From NCBI GenBank assembly GCA_023664185.1, contig JAMPGA010000001.1:774187-838186 (forward strand): a DNA stretch of 64,000 nt. Reading direction: 5' to 3'. A model generated the notes under the pieces. That model was not told the DNA's origin, searched no databases, and worked only from the letters and a program-made list of their open reading frames with translations. The translations under genes and the position numbers were made by a program. The DNA comes from Muribaculaceae bacterium. Its GTDB lineage: Bacteria > Bacteroidota > Bacteroidia > Bacteroidales > Muribaculaceae. Below, piece by piece: positions 35,672 to 44,621 of the stretch (its first letter is position 1; the number at the start of each line of letters is the position of its first letter).

Positions 35672-36556
35672 TTAGAAGAATTTTGTAGGCTCGCCGAGGA
35701 TATCGGAGAGGATATTGTTGGCCAGACGTGAGGCGCCGATGCGGAAGAACTCGTTGGTCTGCACCCATTTGTCGCCCAGCACGGTGCGCACGATGGTGTA
35801 GTATTTCAGAGCCTCCTCGGTGGTCGATACGCCGCCCGAAGCCTTGAAGCCCACCATGCGGCCGGTCTTCTCGTAGTACTCCTTGATACATTCACACATC
35901 ACATAGGCAGCCTCGAGCGAAGCGCCGTCATATTCCTTGCCGGTGGAGGTCTTGATGAAATCGGCATCTGAGTACATGCTCAGCAGCGAGGCATTGCGAA
36001 TGTTCTCGGCTGTCTTGAGGGCTCCGGTCTCAAGGATCACCTTGAGCAGGGAGTCGCGGCAAGAGTGTTTCATCTCGGAGAGCTGGTCGCACACCTCCTC
36101 ATAGTCCTTGTCGAAGAAGTCGCCCAGGGGGAGCACCACGTCGATCTCATCGGCGCCGGCCTCCACGGCCAGACCCACTTCGGCCACCTTCACCTCTATG
36201 AAGCTCTGAGCCGAGGGGAAGCAGCCCGACACGGCTGCGATGTCGACCTCAGTCACATCGAGCACGGTGCGCACGATGGGCACAAAGTTGGGATACACGC
36301 AGATGGCTGCCACGTTGGGCAGATCGGGGTGCTCGTGCTCGAAGGCGTTGACGCGCTCGGTAAAGTCGGCCACGGAGCGCTGCGAGTCTGTGGACTTCAG
36401 CGTAGTGAGGTCGATGGAGTTGAATATTGATTTGAGGACTTCAGGCTTTCTGTTCTCCTCGAGGTGCTTGTCGAGTATCTCGGCAACCTTTGTCTTGACC
36501 ACGGCGTCGTCGGTGGTGACGCTTGAGTCGGCGATGACTTGCTGATATTTGTCCAT
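35672..36556 (-). CDS. deoC: Deoxyribose-phosphate aldolase
   Basis: A 294-residue class I aldolase, longer than the 220-260 typical of many bacteria because of a helical N-terminal extension (about 40 residues). The TIM barrel includes EIDVVLPLGDFF, a Schiff-base Lys in DADFIKTSTGK and the second Lys in VGFKASGGVST. It converts 2-deoxyribose 5-phosphate to glyceraldehyde 3-phosphate and acetaldehyde in deoxynucleoside salvage. It follows the MazG-like gene by 15 bp, joining two nucleotide-metabolism genes. Confidence 0.96.
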   Translation of the reverse strand: MDKYQQVIADSSVTTDDAVVKTKVAEILDKHLEENRKPEVLKSIFNSIDLTTLKSTDSQRSVADFTERVNAFEHEHPDLPNVAAICVYPNFVPIVRTVLDVTEVDIAAVSGCFPSAQSFIEVKVAEVGLAVEAGADEIDVVLPLGDFFDKDYEEVCDQLSEMKHSCRDSLLKVILETGALKTAENIRNASLLSMYSDADFIKTSTGKEYDGASLEAAYVMCECIKEYYEKTGRMVGFKASGGVSTTEEALKYYTIVRTVLGDKWVQTNEFFRIGASRLANNILSDILGEPTKFF

Positions 36557-36571
36557 GGCTGTAAGTATGAG

Positions 36572-36898
36572 TTATTGATGATTATCTGTGAAACGGTCGC
36601 TGTCGCGGCGGTTTTTCTTGTCTAAGTTGCGCTGGAGGGCTTCGGTGAGGTCTATGCCGGTCTGATTGGCAATCGCGGTGACAACCCAGAGTGTGTCGGC
36701 CAGCTCGTCGGCCAGCTGGGGGAGGGTGCATTTGTCGCCCGGTTTGGGACGCTGGTCGCCAAACAGTCGGGCCATGACACGGGCCACCTCGCCGGTCTCT
36801 TCGGCGAGGATGGCGGCATTGGTGAGCTCGGAGAAGTATCCGCCCCCTGTGCCGCTGATCCATGTGTCTACGATATGTTGCAGTTCCCGGATGGTCAT
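36572..36898 (-). CDS. MazG-like nucleotide pyrophosphohydrolase
   Basis: A 108-residue all-alpha NTP pyrophosphatase. The metal-binding pattern EETGE...(20-30 residues)...ELADTLW (E-x2-E and E-x2-D) is complete: LAEETGEVARVMARLFG then LADELADTLWVVTAIAN. The ATG at 36898 overlaps the dtd stop by 4 bp (ATGA) and avoids a long unlikely extension. It probably clears non-canonical dNTPs as a house-cleaning enzyme. Confidence 0.92.
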   Translation of the reverse strand: MTIRELQHIVDTWISGTGGGYFSELTNAAILAEETGEVARVMARLFGDQRPKPGDKCTLPQLADELADTLWVVTAIANQTGIDLTEALQRNLDKKNRRDSDRFTDNHQ

Positions 36899-37338
36899 TC
36901 TGAATCTAAAACAATTGTTACGGGTCCGTCGTTCACGAGAGCCACCTCCATATCGGCTCCAAACACGCCGGTTTGCGTGGGTTTGCCCGTGAGGCGCGCG
37001 CATTCCGAGCAGAAAAGCTCGTAGAGAGGCACGGCCACATCATGCCCGGCAGCTTCGATATAGCTGGGACGATTGCCGCGCCGCGTGGAGGCCAGGAGAG
37101 TGAACTGGCTCACAGCCAGCAGCTCGCCGCCGGTCTGGAGCAGGGATAGGTTCATCACGCCGTTGGCATCGTTGAAAATGCGCATGTTCATGGCCTTTGC
37201 GGCCATGCGGCAGACGTCGTCGGCCGTGTCGCCCCGGCGCACCCCGACAAGAGCCAGTAGCCCCGGTCCTATCGAGCTGTGGAGCTTTCCGCCGATCGTT
37301 ACCGACGCCCCTGTGACACGTTGTAATACGATTCTCAT
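36895..37338 (-). CDS. dtd: D-aminoacyl-tRNA deacylase
   Basis: A 147-residue DTD, normal length once the start is set at the ATG at 37338 (MRIVLQRVTGASV); a much longer upstream frame crosses the divergent glycosyltransferase gene and was rejected. The SQFTLLAST motif (about 78-86) and the C-terminal NDGPVTIVLDS close the active site. It removes D-amino acids and glycine from mischarged tRNA. The -7 box ends 5 bp before the ATG, so the mRNA is probably leaderless. Confidence 0.95.
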   Translation of the reverse strand: MRIVLQRVTGASVTIGGKLHSSIGPGLLALVGVRRGDTADDVCRMAAKAMNMRIFNDANGVMNLSLLQTGGELLAVSQFTLLASTRRGNRPSYIEAAGHDVAVPLYELFCSECARLTGKPTQTGVFGADMEVALVNDGPVTIVLDSE

Positions 37339-37343
37339 AATGT

Positions 37344-37393
37344 GCAAATGTACGTAAAATAGTTTAAAGAAGAAAAAAAAACTGTATCTTTGC
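37344..37393. promoter_or_regulatory. Divergent, apparently leaderless promoters (dtd / glycosyltransferase)
   Basis: Minus-strand TACATTTGC (37352-37344) ends 5 bp before the dtd ATG, and plus-strand TATCTTTGC (37385-37393) ends 5 bp before the glycosyltransferase ATG at 37399. Transcription from such boxes usually starts a few bases downstream, at or near the start codons. The -33 elements are poor. Confidence 0.55.
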
Positions 37394-37398
37394 AGACC

Positions 37399-38454
37399 AT
37401 GAATGTACTGATGTGTTGCTCGGATCTGTCCTACAAGGGCGGGATGGTCTCTGTGGCCAAAAATCTGCTTTCGTCGCTCCCTGCCAGAGAGGGCGTCAAG
37501 GTCATGTTTGTGCCCACACACTGCGATGGGAGCAAGCTGAAGATGGCTTGGAGGTTTCTGACGGCCTTTGCGCGCATTGCCCGCATGGCTGCCGGCGGCC
37601 GCATCGATGTGGCGCATCTGCATGTGTCGGAGCGTGGCAGCTTTGTGCGCAAGGGCCTGCTGCTGCGTCTGCTCCACAGATATCATGTGCCGGTGGTGCT
37701 TCATCATCACGGGGCTGAATTTGAGCCGTGGTACGCCTCGCTCAGCCCGGGCAACCGCCGCCGGGTCGACGCCATACTCCGCGAGGCCGATGTCAATATA
37801 GTGCTGAGCCGCCGCCTCATACCCATGATTACTGATAAAGTGGCCGATGCCCGTGTGGAGGCCGTATACAACTCCGTTCCCACTCTTAAGGCCAACCCAT
37901 ACACCGGGCGTGAGCGGGGAGTGCTACTGCTGGGGCGTCTGGGGCAGCGCAAAGGTGCATTCGACCTGATCGAGGCTGTCAAGCTGATAGACAGAGATAT
38001 CCCCGAAGATATACAATTTTATTTCTGCGGAGATGGCGAGGTCGAGGAGGTGAGAAGGCGCATCAGTGAGGCCGGCCTGTCGCACCGCGTGGCCCACGTG
38101 GGCTGGATAGCCGGAAAAGAGAAGGAAGAGATTCTGTCGCAGACCATGATCAATGTGCTCCCCTCTTATCACGAAGGGCTCCCCATGACCATTCTCGAGA
38201 CCATGGCGTGCGGCATCCCCAACATCTCCACCCCGGTGGCTTCGATTCCCGAGGTGATCACCAACGGTGTCACGGGGCTGCTTGTGGAGCCCGGCGATGT
38301 CAAGGGGCTGGCCGGAGCGCTCAAACGGCTCATCAACACCCCCGCCGAGCGTATGGCGCTATCGCAGGCGTCGTTCAGCCTCATAGCCGAGCGTTTCTCT
38401 ATGGAGGCAGCCACCGACCGCCTCATGGAGATTTATGCCGGCGTGGAGCGGTGA
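37399..38454 (+). CDS. GT4-family glycosyltransferase
   Basis: A 351-residue GT-B fold enzyme. The N-terminal half has a Gly-rich acceptor loop (DLSYKGGMVSVAKNLL) and HLHVSERGSFVRKG. The C-terminal nucleotide-sugar domain has LLGRLGQRKGAFDLIEAV, and the retaining motif E-x7-E in YHEGLPMTILETMACG. It should transfer a sugar from a nucleotide donor to a lipid or glycan in capsule, lipopolysaccharide or exopolysaccharide synthesis. No other glycan genes lie beside it. Start at ATG 37399; a TTG three codons earlier lies within the -7 box. Its 3' end overlaps the convergent transporter gene by 22 bp. Confidence 0.9.
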   Translation: MNVLMCCSDLSYKGGMVSVAKNLLSSLPAREGVKVMFVPTHCDGSKLKMAWRFLTAFARIARMAAGGRIDVAHLHVSERGSFVRKGLLLRLLHRYHVPVVLHHHGAEFEPWYASLSPGNRRRVDAILREADVNIVLSRRLIPMITDKVADARVEAVYNSVPTLKANPYTGRERGVLLLGRLGQRKGAFDLIEAVKLIDRDIPEDIQFYFCGDGEVEEVRRRISEAGLSHRVAHVGWIAGKEKEEILSQTMINVLPSYHEGLPMTILETMACGIPNISTPVASIPEVITNGVTGLLVEPGDVKGLAGALKRLINTPAERMALSQASFSLIAERFSMEAATDRLMEIYAGVER

Positions 38455-39647
38455 TGCAGATTGGGTAGCAGGCAGGCCACTATGCCCAGCAGCGGCATGT
38501 AGGCGCAGGCGTTGTAGATAGCCTCTATTCCATATGTGTCAGCCAGTCCGCCCAGCACGGCCGAGGCTATGCCTCCCACGCCGAATGCAAATCCGAAAAA
38601 CAGCCCTGAGATCATGCCCAGCTTTGTGGGTATCAGCTCCTGGGCATAGAGGAGTATGGCCGGGAATGCCGACGAGAGCATAAAACCGGCGCAAAAGCTA
38701 AGCACCGCGGTGAGCGGCAGTGAGGCATGGGGCAGCAGAAGGCTGAAGGGCGCGGTGCCAAGTATGGAGATCCAGATAACCGGTTTGCGGCCATAACGAT
38801 CTCCCACAGGGCCGCCTACCAGAGTGCCCGCAGCCGTGGAGACCACGAAGATGAAAAGGAATATCTGAGATGTGGCCACCGACACCCCGAAACGGTCTAT
38901 GAGATAGAATGTGTAGTAGCTGGTGAGCGATGCCATATATATGTATTTGGAGAATATCAGCACCACAATCACGCCGATGGTGAAGAGCGTGCGACCCTTT
39001 GAGAGGGGCAACTGCAGGCGCGACACATGAGCCTCCGGGCGTGCCTTCAGATCGGCCAGATACCACTTGTACCACCTGCATATGGGGCGCATGGCCGCAA
39101 AGCAGAGTGCTGCGAATATCAGGAAGAAGAGCACATATCTGCGCCCGTGGGGAGCTACGATGAGTGCCACCAGCAACGGGCCGATGGAGCCGCCGAAGTT
39201 GCCCCCGACCTGAAACACCGACTGGGCAAATCCTCTGCGCTCATGTCCGGCCAGCGAAGTGATGCGCGAGGCTTCGGGGTGGAGTGTGGCAGAGCCCAGA
39301 CCCACCATGAAGACTGCCACCAGTATGCCCGCAAAGCTCTGCGCCAGCGAGAACAGTATGATGCCTGCCGTGGTCGAGGCCATGCCCATGGGCAGGCTCC
39401 ATACAAACGGGCGGCGGTCAAACAGATATCCCACCACGGGCTGGAATATCGAAGCCGCTATCTGATAGACAAGTGTGATTACGCCGATCTCTGCAAAATT
39501 GAGGTTGAGGTCGGCTTTGAGCATGGGGTAGACGGCCGTTATTACCGACTGGAGCAGATCGTTGAGCGCATGGGAGGCCGAGAGAGCCAGCAGCACATAG
39601 AACGCCGGCATCGAGGCCAGCGAGCGCAGACGTGACACGATATTCAT
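38433..39647 (-). CDS. MFS transporter, fosmidomycin-resistance (Fsr) type
   Basis: A 404-residue protein with 12 predicted helices in two six-helix halves. Family marks include HALNDLLQSVITAVYPML, the loop motif VGYLFDRRPFVWSL, GLGSATLHPEASR and VGGPVGDRYGRKPV between the halves. Fsr-type carriers export fosmidomycin and related compounds; the natural substrate here is unknown. It is convergent with the glycosyltransferase gene, overlapping by 22 bp. Confidence 0.9.
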   Translation of the reverse strand: MNIVSRLRSLASMPAFYVLLALSASHALNDLLQSVITAVYPMLKADLNLNFAEIGVITLVYQIAASIFQPVVGYLFDRRPFVWSLPMGMASTTAGIILFSLAQSFAGILVAVFMVGLGSATLHPEASRITSLAGHERRGFAQSVFQVGGNFGGSIGPLLVALIVAPHGRRYVLFFLIFAALCFAAMRPICRWYKWYLADLKARPEAHVSRLQLPLSKGRTLFTIGVIVVLIFSKYIYMASLTSYYTFYLIDRFGVSVATSQIFLFIFVVSTAAGTLVGGPVGDRYGRKPVIWISILGTAPFSLLLPHASLPLTAVLSFCAGFMLSSAFPAILLYAQELIPTKLGMISGLFFGFAFGVGGIASAVLGGLADTYGIEAIYNACAYMPLLGIVACLLPNLHHRSTPA

Positions 39648-39713
39648 TTCGGATAATTTTTTTTATGTTTTACAACATAATTGCAAAACATTTTTATTGC
39701 GTGAGGCGTTTTA

Positions 39714-39756
39714 TTAGTGAAAGGAGGAGCAAAGGCCCTCCAGGACGTTTCACTAA
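39714..39756 (+). ncRNA. Leader hairpin of a small transcript
   Basis: A perfect 9-bp outer stem (TTAGTGAAA at 39714-39722 with TTTCACTAA at 39748-39756) encloses a 5-bp GGAGG/CCTCC inner stem. It ends 19 bp before the start of the 43-residue frame. It could be a regulatory leader or part of a small RNA; RNA status is inferred. Confidence 0.4.
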
Positions 39757-39775
39757 CACTTAACATTTAGGCATT

Positions 39776-39907
39776 ATGATTACTACGTTCAAGACATTTC
39801 GCAGCTCGCTGCGCACCATCATCGACACTGTGGGCTGCAGTGAGAGCTTCCGCACCACAGGCGACTGCACCATCCACCATCACAAAAGCGACGATATGAA
39901 ATCCTAA
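39776..39907 (+). CDS. Small uncharacterised protein, 43 residues
   Basis: ATG at 39776 to TAA at 39905-39907. The product starts MITTFKTFRSS, has a short amphipathic helix (LRTIIDTVG), two cysteines (GCSE, GDCT) and a triple-His near the end (TIHHHKS). I do not recognise a family. It lacks a signal peptide or membrane helix. Support for it being real is the arrangement: an upstream hairpin and an intrinsic terminator 12 bp downstream make a self-contained unit. It could instead be the spurious frame of a small RNA. It occupies part of the otherwise gene-free 39648-39990. Confidence 0.4.
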   Translation: MITTFKTFRSSLRTIIDTVGCSESFRTTGDCTIHHHKSDDMKS

Positions 39908-39918
39908 TACTCATAATT

Positions 39919-39953
39919 AAAAAGAGGCCCCGGAGAACCGGAGTCTCTTTTTT
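39919..39953. terminator. Intrinsic terminator, probably bidirectional
   Basis: An A-run, a GAGGCCCCGG stem with AGAA loop and a T-run form a symmetric hairpin between the 43-codon frame and the convergent rplS gene, so it can serve both strands. Confidence 0.75.
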
Positions 39954-39990
39954 CGGTCTGAACGGATCAGAGGGAAGGGGAGGGCAGAGA

Positions 39991-40353
39991 TTACTCGGCC
40001 TTCTTTGCCACACGACGCTCTTTGATGCGGGCTTTCTTGCCGGTGAGCGCGCGGAGATAGTAAAGCTTGGCGCGACGCACCTTGCCATACTTGTTGATGG
40101 TGATGGAGTCGATGAAGGGTGACTCGATGGGGAAGATACGCTCCACGCCAATGTTGTCAGACATCTTGCGAACGGTGAAACGCTTCTTCGAGCCCTCGCC
40201 AGAGATGCGGATCACTACGCCGCGATACTGCTGGATACGCTCCTTGTTGCCTTCCTTGATGCGGTAAGCCACGGTGATGGTGTCGCCGGGCTGAAAGTCG
40301 GGGTGCTGCTTGCCGGTGGCAAAAGCCTCTTCGACAACTTTAATTAAATCCAT
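39991..40353 (-). CDS. rplS: 50S ribosomal protein L19
   Basis: A 120-residue L19. [29 protein letters not shown] is its conserved beta-barrel start, followed by [15 protein letters not shown] and [23 protein letters not shown], which binds 23S rRNA at the subunit interface. It is monocistronic here, away from trmD and rpsP with which it is grouped in many bacteria. It has a strong promoter and a leader of about 77 nt. Confidence 0.98.
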   Translation of the reverse strand: MDLIKVVEEAFATGKQHPDFQPGDTITVAYRIKEGNKERIQQYRGVVIRISGEGSKKRFTVRKMSDNIGVERIFPIESPFIDSITINKYGKVRRAKLYYLRALTGKKARIKERRVAKKAE

Positions 40354-40435
40354 TTTACTTGTATAAGGTTAAAATGTGAACATTAACCGCAATGTAGCGG
40401 GCTGCATGTCCCATCCAGAGATTGCGGAATCGGGC

Positions 40436-40468
40436 GCAAAGTTACGGATTTTCGGCGGATATGCCAAA
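40436..40468 (-). promoter_or_regulatory. Promoter of rplS
   Basis: Minus-strand TTTG (40468-40465), 20 bp and TAACTTTGC (40444-40436) match the Bacteroidetes consensus. Confidence 0.75.
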
Positions 40469-40497
40469 GATTGTGAGGGGATTTTGAAGTTTTTTTG

Positions 40498-40506
40498 TAA
40501 TTTTGC
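40498..40506 (+). promoter_or_regulatory. -7 box of the ruvX operon
   Basis: TAATTTTGC fits TAnnTTTG, 17 bp before the ruvX ATG at 40524. No TTTG at proper spacing is seen. Confidence 0.5.
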
Positions 40507-40523
40507 ACTTGAAAATCTTGCGA

Positions 40524-40940
40524 ATGGGACGACTTCTCGCCATAGACTACGGACGGAAACGCTGCGGAATAGCCGTGACCGACCCTCTGCGCATTGTGGC
40601 GACGGCACTTGCCACTGTGCCGTCGGCTCAGCTCGTGGAGTATGTGAAGACTTATGTAGGCGCCAACAGCGTGGACCGTATCATTGTGGGACTCCCCACC
40701 ACCATGAGTGGCGAGCCCTCCGAGTCGATGCGCTATATCACCCCGGCTCTCGGACGTCTGCGTGCCGCTCTGCCCGGCATGGAGATTGAGATGTGGGACG
40801 AGCGGTTCACCTCAACCTTGGCCCACCGCGCCATGCTCGAAGGTGGCTTCAACCGATCCACCCGTCGCGACAAGGGTGCCATCGACCGCATGGCTGCCGT
40901 AATTATTTTGAACTCTTATCTCGATTCAACACAAAGATGA
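40524..40940 (+). CDS. ruvX: Holliday junction resolvase-like protein YqgF/RuvX
   Basis: A 138-residue RNase H-fold nuclease. Catalytic acidic residues lie in [16 protein letters not shown] (first Asp), in MWDERFTST (Asp/Glu) and in [19 protein letters not shown] near the end. It processes 16S pre-rRNA 5' ends in E. coli and is also called a putative resolvase. The ATG at 40524 is preferred to an upstream TTG inside the -7 box. It overlaps def by 4 bp. Confidence 0.95.
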   Translation: MGRLLAIDYGRKRCGIAVTDPLRIVATALATVPSAQLVEYVKTYVGANSVDRIIVGLPTTMSGEPSESMRYITPALGRLRAALPGMEIEMWDERFTSTLAHRAMLEGGFNRSTRRDKGAIDRMAAVIILNSYLDSTQR

Positions 40941-41497
40941 AACTACCCATATACGTCTACGGACACCCCGTGCTCCGCAAGGAGTGTAAAGAAATCACCC
41001 CCGACTATCCTGAGCTCAAGGAGTTGGTGGCCAATATGTTTGAGACTATGTATGCCAGCGATGGCTGCGGGCTGGCCGCGCCGCAGATAGGCCGCGCCGA
41101 CCGCATCGTGGTTATCGATGCCGACGGCCTGAAAGAGGCTTTCCCTGAATGCGAGGGTCAGAAATTTGCCCTGATAAATCCGCGCATCACCGTGCTCGAC
41201 GGCGACACTGTGACCCGCGAGGAGGGTTGCCTCAGTCTGCCCGGCCTGAGCGAGAAGGTGCCCCGCACCGAACACATCTTGCTCGAGTGGGTCGACGAGG
41301 ATTTCAACCCCCACCAGCGCGAGATCTCAGGATTCCTGGCACGCATAGTGCAGCACGAATGCGATCATCTGGAGGGCAAAATGTATATCGATCACATTTC
41401 AATGATACGCAAGCAGCTCATAAAGAGCAAACTCAATAATCTCGTGGCCGGAAAGGTGCGCTGCGACTATCCAGTAAGATTTGCGTCAAAGAGATAA
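40937..41497 (+). CDS. def: Peptide deformylase
   Basis: A 186-residue zinc/iron deformylase with all three motifs: [19 protein letters not shown] and QHECDHLEG. It removes the formyl group from nascent proteins, the counterpart to the initiator tRNA-fMet at 12.8 kb. The start ATGA overlaps the ruvX stop. The lipoprotein gene follows 5 bp after its stop. Confidence 0.98.
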   Translation: MKLPIYVYGHPVLRKECKEITPDYPELKELVANMFETMYASDGCGLAAPQIGRADRIVVIDADGLKEAFPECEGQKFALINPRITVLDGDTVTREEGCLSLPGLSEKVPRTEHILLEWVDEDFNPHQREISGFLARIVQHECDHLEGKMYIDHISMIRKQLIKSKLNNLVAGKVRCDYPVRFASKR

Positions 41498-41502
41498 AAC
41501 AG

Positions 41503-42066
41503 ATGAAGACCTTAACCATCCTTTCATTGTGCGCGCTGCTTGGGCTCACAGCCTGCGGCAGTGGCAAAAACACAGCCGAGACACCCGACGAAGCTGCCCT
41601 CGAGGTGGCTGCACGCCAGAATTCACGCCTGGCAGAGGCTCTCAACGACGGACATCTTGACAAAGCCGGCGAGATGGCCGACAGCATGTCGCTCTTTGTC
41701 GACGACCTTACACCCGAACAGACCGTGCAGGTGCTGATGGCCTTCCTGCAGATTCACAACAACGCCGTAGAGAAAAAAGAATCGCGCCGCGACCTTGAGA
41801 CACTGCGCAAGTATGTCGACGTCTACGACATAGCCCTGAGCGTGAATCCCCGCGACACCCGCGAAGCATTCGAGAAAGCCCACCGGGTGAACCCTGCCGT
41901 CGACTTCGACTCCATAGCCGCGGCCTTCCGCGAACGTCTCACACAGTATGATGCCGTCCAGGACGGTTCGCTCAACGCCCCTGAGACCGCCGAGGCCGAC
42001 TCCACCGCCACCGATTCACTGCAAACAGTAGAGGAGATACCTCTCGAACTTCGACCCGCCGAATGA
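41503..42066 (+). CDS. Uncharacterised lipoprotein
   Basis: A 187-residue protein with a lipobox (LCALLGLTAC, Cys18). The mature part is acidic and helical, about 30-150 (LAEALNDGHLDKAGEMADSM, VQVLMAFLQIHNNAVEKKES), ending in a Glu/Thr/Pro-rich tail. I do not recognise a named domain; similar lipoproteins accompany the deformylase and YfhO genes in Bacteroidales by my recollection, not tested. It overlaps the YfhO gene by 4 bp, so they are translated together. Confidence 0.8.
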   Translation: MKTLTILSLCALLGLTACGSGKNTAETPDEAALEVAARQNSRLAEALNDGHLDKAGEMADSMSLFVDDLTPEQTVQVLMAFLQIHNNAVEKKESRRDLETLRKYVDVYDIALSVNPRDTREAFEKAHRVNPAVDFDSIAAAFRERLTQYDAVQDGSLNAPETAEADSTATDSLQTVEEIPLELRPAE

Positions 42067-44621
42067 TAATGAAACCCAAATATCGCACTCCGCTGCTGTT
42101 TCTGCTCGGAGTGGCTGTGATCGCAGCCATAGCATTTGCCTTTTTCTACCCCGATGCCGCCGAAGGGAATACCCTCAGGCAACACGACATGCAGCAGGGT
42201 GTGGCTATAGGCCAGGAAGTAAAAGCCTTCACCGAGGCCACAGGCCAGACTTCGCGCTGGACCAACTCTCTCTTCTCGGGCATGCCCAACTTCCAGATTT
42301 CACCCTCCTATCCCTCGTCGGGGCTATACACCTGGATCAACACCGTCATGGGGTTGGGTCTGCCCACCCCGTCGTCGCTGCTGGCCATGATGATGGTGGG
42401 ATTCTTCATACTGCTCATGTCCATGAGAATGCGGTGGTATGTGGCGCTGCTTGGAGCCGTGGCCTATGGGTTCTCCACGTATTTTATCATCATAATCGGC
42501 GCCGGACACATATGGAAATTCATCACTCTTGCCTACATCCCACCCACAATCGCCGGCATGATTCTGGCATATCGCGGGCGCTATCTGGCCGGAGCTGCCC
42601 TGACCGCCGTGTTTGCCATGATGCAGATTGCGGGCAACCATGTGCAGATGACATACTATTTCCTCTTCGTGGTGCTGGGCATAGCCCTTGCGTATCTGGC
42701 CGGAGCCATAAAGCGCAAGGAGATGAAACGCTGGTGCATAGCCACCGGGGCGCTGGCCGTTGCCGCCGTGCTGGCCGTGTGTGCCAACATGCCGAGCCTC
42801 TACAACACATATGAATACTCCAAGGAGACCATGCGCGGACGCCACTCCGAGCTCACCGCGGCTGCCTCCGATGCCTCGCAGGCCACTTCGGGCCTCGACA
42901 AGGACTATATCACACAATACAGCTACCAGCCCTCCGAGACCTTCTCGCTGCTGATACCCAACATCAAGGGTGGCTCGTCGGCCATGCCCAAGGGTGGGCG
43001 TATGGTGGCCGTAAACCTCGCTGAGACCGACCAGGCCAAGGATATGCTCTCTGCCGGGGAGATCGACGCCATGCAGGCACAGTATCTGAGCTTTATGAGC
43101 CAGTATTTCGGCGATCCTGAGGGCACCAACGGTCCCGTCTATGTGGGTGCACTGATATTTGCACTGTTCATACTGGGATGCGTCATAGTGAAGGGTCCCA
43201 TGAAATGGGCTCTCCTGGTGCTCACCATATTCTCCATAGTTCTGGCCTGGGGACGCCATGCCATGACCTTCACCGACATCATGCTCAATCTGGCGCCGAT
43301 GTATTCCAAATTCCGCACCGTGGAGAGCATCCTTGTCATAGCCGAGTTCACCATGCCTCTGCTGGCCGCTATGGCTCTGCAGAAGATGGTCACCGCCACT
43401 CCCGAAGAACGCCGAAGCTGGATGAAGCCCCTGTGCTGGTGTTTCGGCGTGGTGGGAGTGTTGTGTGTGCTGGCCTGGATAGCTCCGGGGATGTATGGTA
43501 GTGTCATCACCGACAATGACCGCTCCATCGATGGTTATCTCACCCAGTCGCTGGTGCAGCAGGGCTACGACCGCCAGACGACCGCTCAGTTCTCGCTGTC
43601 AAATCCCTCGATCTACAGTGCTGTGGAGAGTCTGCGCTATTCGCTTGTCAAGGCCGATGCGCTTCGCTCGCTCCTCATTGTGGCCTTGGGCTTTGTGCTT
43701 CTCTACCTGATGGTGAAAGAGCGCCTCAAGGCCTGCCTCACCGTGGGTCTGCTGAGCGTAGTTGTGCTCATTGACCTCTTTGCCGTAAACAAGCGCTATC
43801 TCAACCACGACAGCTTTGTGGCGCGCCAGCTCACCGTGGGCGCTCCCATAGCCAAAACACCGGCCGACGAGGTGATACTGCGCGACACCACCATGAACTT
43901 CCGTGTGATGGACATCCCGCGCTTCTATAGCGCCGATCCCTCATATTACCATAAGATGATAGGTGGATATCATGCCGCCAAGCTTACACGCTATCAGGAT
44001 CTTATAGACCGTCACTTAAGCGCTTTCACCCAGGGGCGCGAGACGGATGCCGACTGGAATGTGCTCAATATGCTCAATGCCCGCTATGTGGTGGACTTCG
44101 AAGGAAACGCCCTGCAAAATCCCGAGGCTATGGGCAATGCCTGGTTTGTGGACCAGATCACCTATGTGGATGGTGCCGACGCTGAGATGGAGGGGCTCTC
44201 CAGGATAAATCCCGCGCGCCAGGCGGTGGCCGACCGCAAGTTTGAGCAGGCACTGCACTCGGCCGCTCCCGGCGACTCTACCGACATGATAGTGGAGACC
44301 TCATATGCCCCCAACCGCCTCACCTATCACACCCGCACCGGCTCTGACCGTGTGGCGGTATTCTCGGAGATATACTTCCCCTGGGGCTGGACAGCCACAA
44401 TCGATGGTGTCGAGACTCCACTGGGACGTGTGAACTATGTGCTCAGAGCCATGCGTATCCCTGCCGGCGAGCACACTGTAGAGATGGTGTTCGATCCCCG
44501 CTCGCTCCACACCACCGGCACACTGGCCACGGTATCCATAGTGATAATCTATCTTATGGTGCTGGGGGCTCTGGCGCTGGGCATCAAGCAGATCCTTGCC
44601 AAAAAGCCCGGCGATGCTTGA
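42063..44621 (+). CDS. YfhO-family polytopic membrane protein
   Basis: An 852-residue protein with about 13 hydrophobic helices and a large extracytoplasmic C-terminal domain (about 600-815) before a final helix. SLFSGMPNFQISPSYPSS, AYGFSTYFIIIIGAGHIWK and NHVQMTYYFLF are typical of YfhO, a GT-C-like fold. In Gram-positives YfhO glycosylates lipoteichoic acid; in Bacteroidetes the acceptor is unknown. It overlaps both neighbours, the lipoprotein gene by 4 bp and the methyltransferase-like gene by 8 bp. Confidence 0.87.
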   Translation: MIMKPKYRTPLLFLLGVAVIAAIAFAFFYPDAAEGNTLRQHDMQQGVAIGQEVKAFTEATGQTSRWTNSLFSGMPNFQISPSYPSSGLYTWINTVMGLGLPTPSSLLAMMMVGFFILLMSMRMRWYVALLGAVAYGFSTYFIIIIGAGHIWKFITLAYIPPTIAGMILAYRGRYLAGAALTAVFAMMQIAGNHVQMTYYFLFVVLGIALAYLAGAIKRKEMKRWCIATGALAVAAVLAVCANMPSLYNTYEYSKETMRGRHSELTAAASDASQATSGLDKDYITQYSYQPSETFSLLIPNIKGGSSAMPKGGRMVAVNLAETDQAKDMLSAGEIDAMQAQYLSFMSQYFGDPEGTNGPVYVGALIFALFILGCVIVKGPMKWALLVLTIFSIVLAWGRHAMTFTDIMLNLAPMYSKFRTVESILVIAEFTMPLLAAMALQKMVTATPEERRSWMKPLCWCFGVVGVLCVLAWIAPGMYGSVITDNDRSIDGYLTQSLVQQGYDRQTTAQFSLSNPSIYSAVESLRYSLVKADALRSLLIVALGFVLLYLMVKERLKACLTVGLLSVVVLIDLFAVNKRYLNHDSFVARQLTVGAPIAKTPADEVILRDTTMNFRVMDIPRFYSADPSYYHKMIGGYHAAKLTRYQDLIDRHLSAFTQGRETDADWNVLNMLNARYVVDFEGNALQNPEAMGNAWFVDQITYVDGADAEMEGLSRINPARQAVADRKFEQALHSAAPGDSTDMIVETSYAPNRLTYHTRTGSDRVAVFSEIYFPWGWTATIDGVETPLGRVNYVLRAMRIPAGEHTVEMVFDPRSLHTTGTLATVSIVIIYLMVLGALALGIKQILAKKPGDA

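Noticed and set aside
36895..37710. 271-residue version of the DTD protein
   Set aside because: The extra N-terminus crosses the divergent promoter and runs antisense to the glycosyltransferase gene; the family starts at MRIVLQRV.
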